Assembly: GCA_017303475.1 (NCBI GenBank)
Contig: JAFLBO010000008.1
Location: forward strand, 124,001-188,000
DNA length: 64,000 nt
Source of the DNA: Chitinophagales bacterium
GTDB taxonomy: Bacteria > Bacteroidota > Bacteroidia > Chitinophagales > Saprospiraceae
Reading direction: 5' to 3'
Shown here: in pieces, positions 63,148-64,000 of the stretch
How positions within the stretch are numbered: the stretch's first letter is position 1
How the letters are laid out: each line of letters begins with the position of its first letter
The notes under the pieces: generated by a model
The model's input: the letters and a program-made list of their open reading frames with translations, nothing else
Database searches by the model: none
Told to the model about the DNA's origin: nothing
Made by a program: the position numbers and the translations under genes

Positions 63148-64000
63148 TTACACCGCCAGCATTTCCAGCAAGGCCTCCTCCGTCTCCAGTTTCACTTCTT
63201 TTTTGGCCTTGATTTTCTTGCCAAAGGTGTCGTATTTCTTGTAGGCAGAGAAATCAAGCCCTGTCAGGCTCGCTAATTGCTCAATGCTGATCTGAAACTC
63301 CCGGAATTCCATATTCTGGTCCACATCAATGGCTTCAAAATTAATATCGGCCACCAGCGGCACCTGGGTCAACTTGAAAGCTGTAGCTTTTAGTTTGTTT
63401 TTATCATCGCGCCACACCACCATTTTCCAGAATTCCATCGGAATCTGAACCCCGCGGAATACCGGATCGCTTTCTGCAAAAATAGGACCGTTGTACACGG
63501 AAATACGCGATTGTTTGCCACTTTCAACCGACACGCCTTTCTCCAGAATGACTTTTTCAAGCCTGCCCCAGAGCCCTTTGCTGGAACTCCGGTTAAGTTT
63601 GCCTACCTGCGGACAAGCGTTGGTGTGCATACAGGTCATGTCGGCAAACAGTTTGGCATCGTTCGGATTATCGGCATAATTGGCGTCTTCTCTCCGGCTC
63701 ATATGCCCTTTATCGAAGCCGCTGTTGGCATAAAATTTATCTGTGAGTTGGGCTTCCAGGTCAATACGCACGTCCCGCAACCATTTGTCTTCGCGCTCGG
63801 AATCGTCTTGTCTCTTAGCCGGATCTCCATCTACATTGATGGCGCTCACCATAGGCATTTTCCGGATAGCATGTTGAATAACGCTGTAGTAATAGTACTT
63901 CAGCTCTATTTCTTCCGGCGCGTCCTTTCTTTTGGCTGCAAAGGGCCGAAGCGCTTTATTCGGCTGGGGAAATGGCAGTTTCACCCCCATATAAGCCGGG
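63148..64000 (-). CDS. DNA/RNA non-specific endonuclease (NUC1 family), cut by window edge
   Basis: At least 280 residues of a NUC1/beta-beta-alpha-metal endonuclease are visible. The catalytic DRGH-type motif is DKGHMSRRED (His near residue 95 from the first visible ATG), with the supporting Asn in NACPQVGKLNRSSSKGLW. The preceding AINVDGDPAKR and following VYNGPIFAESDP are also family-typical. An ATG at 63990 exists, but the frame stays open to the window end (P-A-Y-M-G-V-K-L-P), so the protein probably continues upstream. Related proteins with this GVKLPFP-type start often have an N-terminal trypsin-like protease domain, which would be off the window. No signal peptide is visible, so an intracellular nuclease effector is possible. 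Confidence 0.87.
   Translation of the reverse strand, partial: PAYMGVKLPFPQPNKALRPFAAKRKDAPEEIELKYYYYSVIQHAIRKMPMVSAINVDGDPAKRQDDSEREDKWLRDVRIDLEAQLTDKFYANSGFDKGHMSRREDANYADNPNDAKLFADMTCMHTNACPQVGKLNRSSSKGLWGRLEKVILEKGVSVESGKQSRISVYNGPIFAESDPVFRGVQIPMEFWKMVVWRDDKNKLKATAFKLTQVPLVADINFEAIDVDQNMEFREFQISIEQLASLTGLDFSAYKKYDTFGKKIKAKKEVKLETEEALLEMLAV

Overview
The window is a stretch of chromosome from a Bacteroidota bacterium, most likely of the Saprospiria (Haliscomenobacter/Lewinella-like). This is inferred from three things. Secreted proteins carry type IX secretion (T9SS) sorting domains: type B gliding-motility-associated domains on two giant SprB-repeat proteins and type A domains on others. 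Promoters fit the Bacteroidota -7 element TAnnTTTG, in places with TTG about 19-20 nt upstream. The gene neighbourhoods are also typical of the phylum (mreBCD-mrdA, a DUF2975 pair with a small HTH protein, iscS-iscU-iscA). No rRNA and no CRISPR array were seen. One tRNA with a CAT anticodon is present.

Layout. 1-7 kb: the N-terminal part of DNA polymerase I, then a 1852-residue SprB-repeat surface protein. 7-12.5 kb: a DUF4382 lipoprotein, the Fe-S assembly operon (iscS, a possible 32-residue ORF, iscU, iscA), a shortened orphan methylmalonyl-CoA mutase small subunit, and radC. 12.6-14.2 kb: a small secreted protein and a membrane protein/winged-helix regulator pair with a palindromic operator candidate. 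14.3-17.2 kb: an AT-richer accessory patch ending at the tRNA, with a DUF4468-like protein, a C-terminal scrap of a DNA methyltransferase-like gene, an HTH-like ORF, and a ClpP-fold serine protease. 17.5-24.3 kb: a GCS2-CBS ligase, a GH9 cellulase, lipoyl synthase and two exported unknowns. 24.5-27.2 kb: an ECF sigma factor followed by a transmembrane Ser-Asn-Pro repeat protein and a lipoprotein. 27.2-32.4 kb: nadB, a TMTC-like membrane TPR protein, a HAD hydrolase and a broken delta-60-repeat gene. 32.6-38.9 kb: gyrB, the DUF2975 operon and an ABC exporter. 38.9-49 kb: a second SprB-repeat protein, dnaG, rnz, a sortilin/BNR-repeat protein and two paralogous lipoproteins. 49-53.8 kb: the cell-shape operon mreB-mreC-mreD-mrdA. 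53.9-61.4 kb: an M16 homologue, dnaN-ribE, two T9SS cargo proteins, an unknown and a methionine-type aminotransferase. 61.4-64 kb: a probable defence locus, with an AT-rich fused AAA ATPase-TOPRIM/DUF4435-like protein next to a DNA/RNA non-specific endonuclease that runs off the right edge.

The intergenic DNA is unusual. At least eight long near-perfect palindromes or short-word tandem arrays lie between genes. One is a two-copy element of about 155 bp with terminal inverted repeats and 53-56-bp hairpin arms, whose sequence differences are symmetric in both arms. Another family, the 9-bp word TCAAACCCN, occurs both between genes and in frame as Ser-Asn-Pro codons. The strongest candidate for an under-described system is the 61.4-64 kb AAA-TOPRIM plus endonuclease pair, which resembles a single-gene fusion of the two PARIS components.
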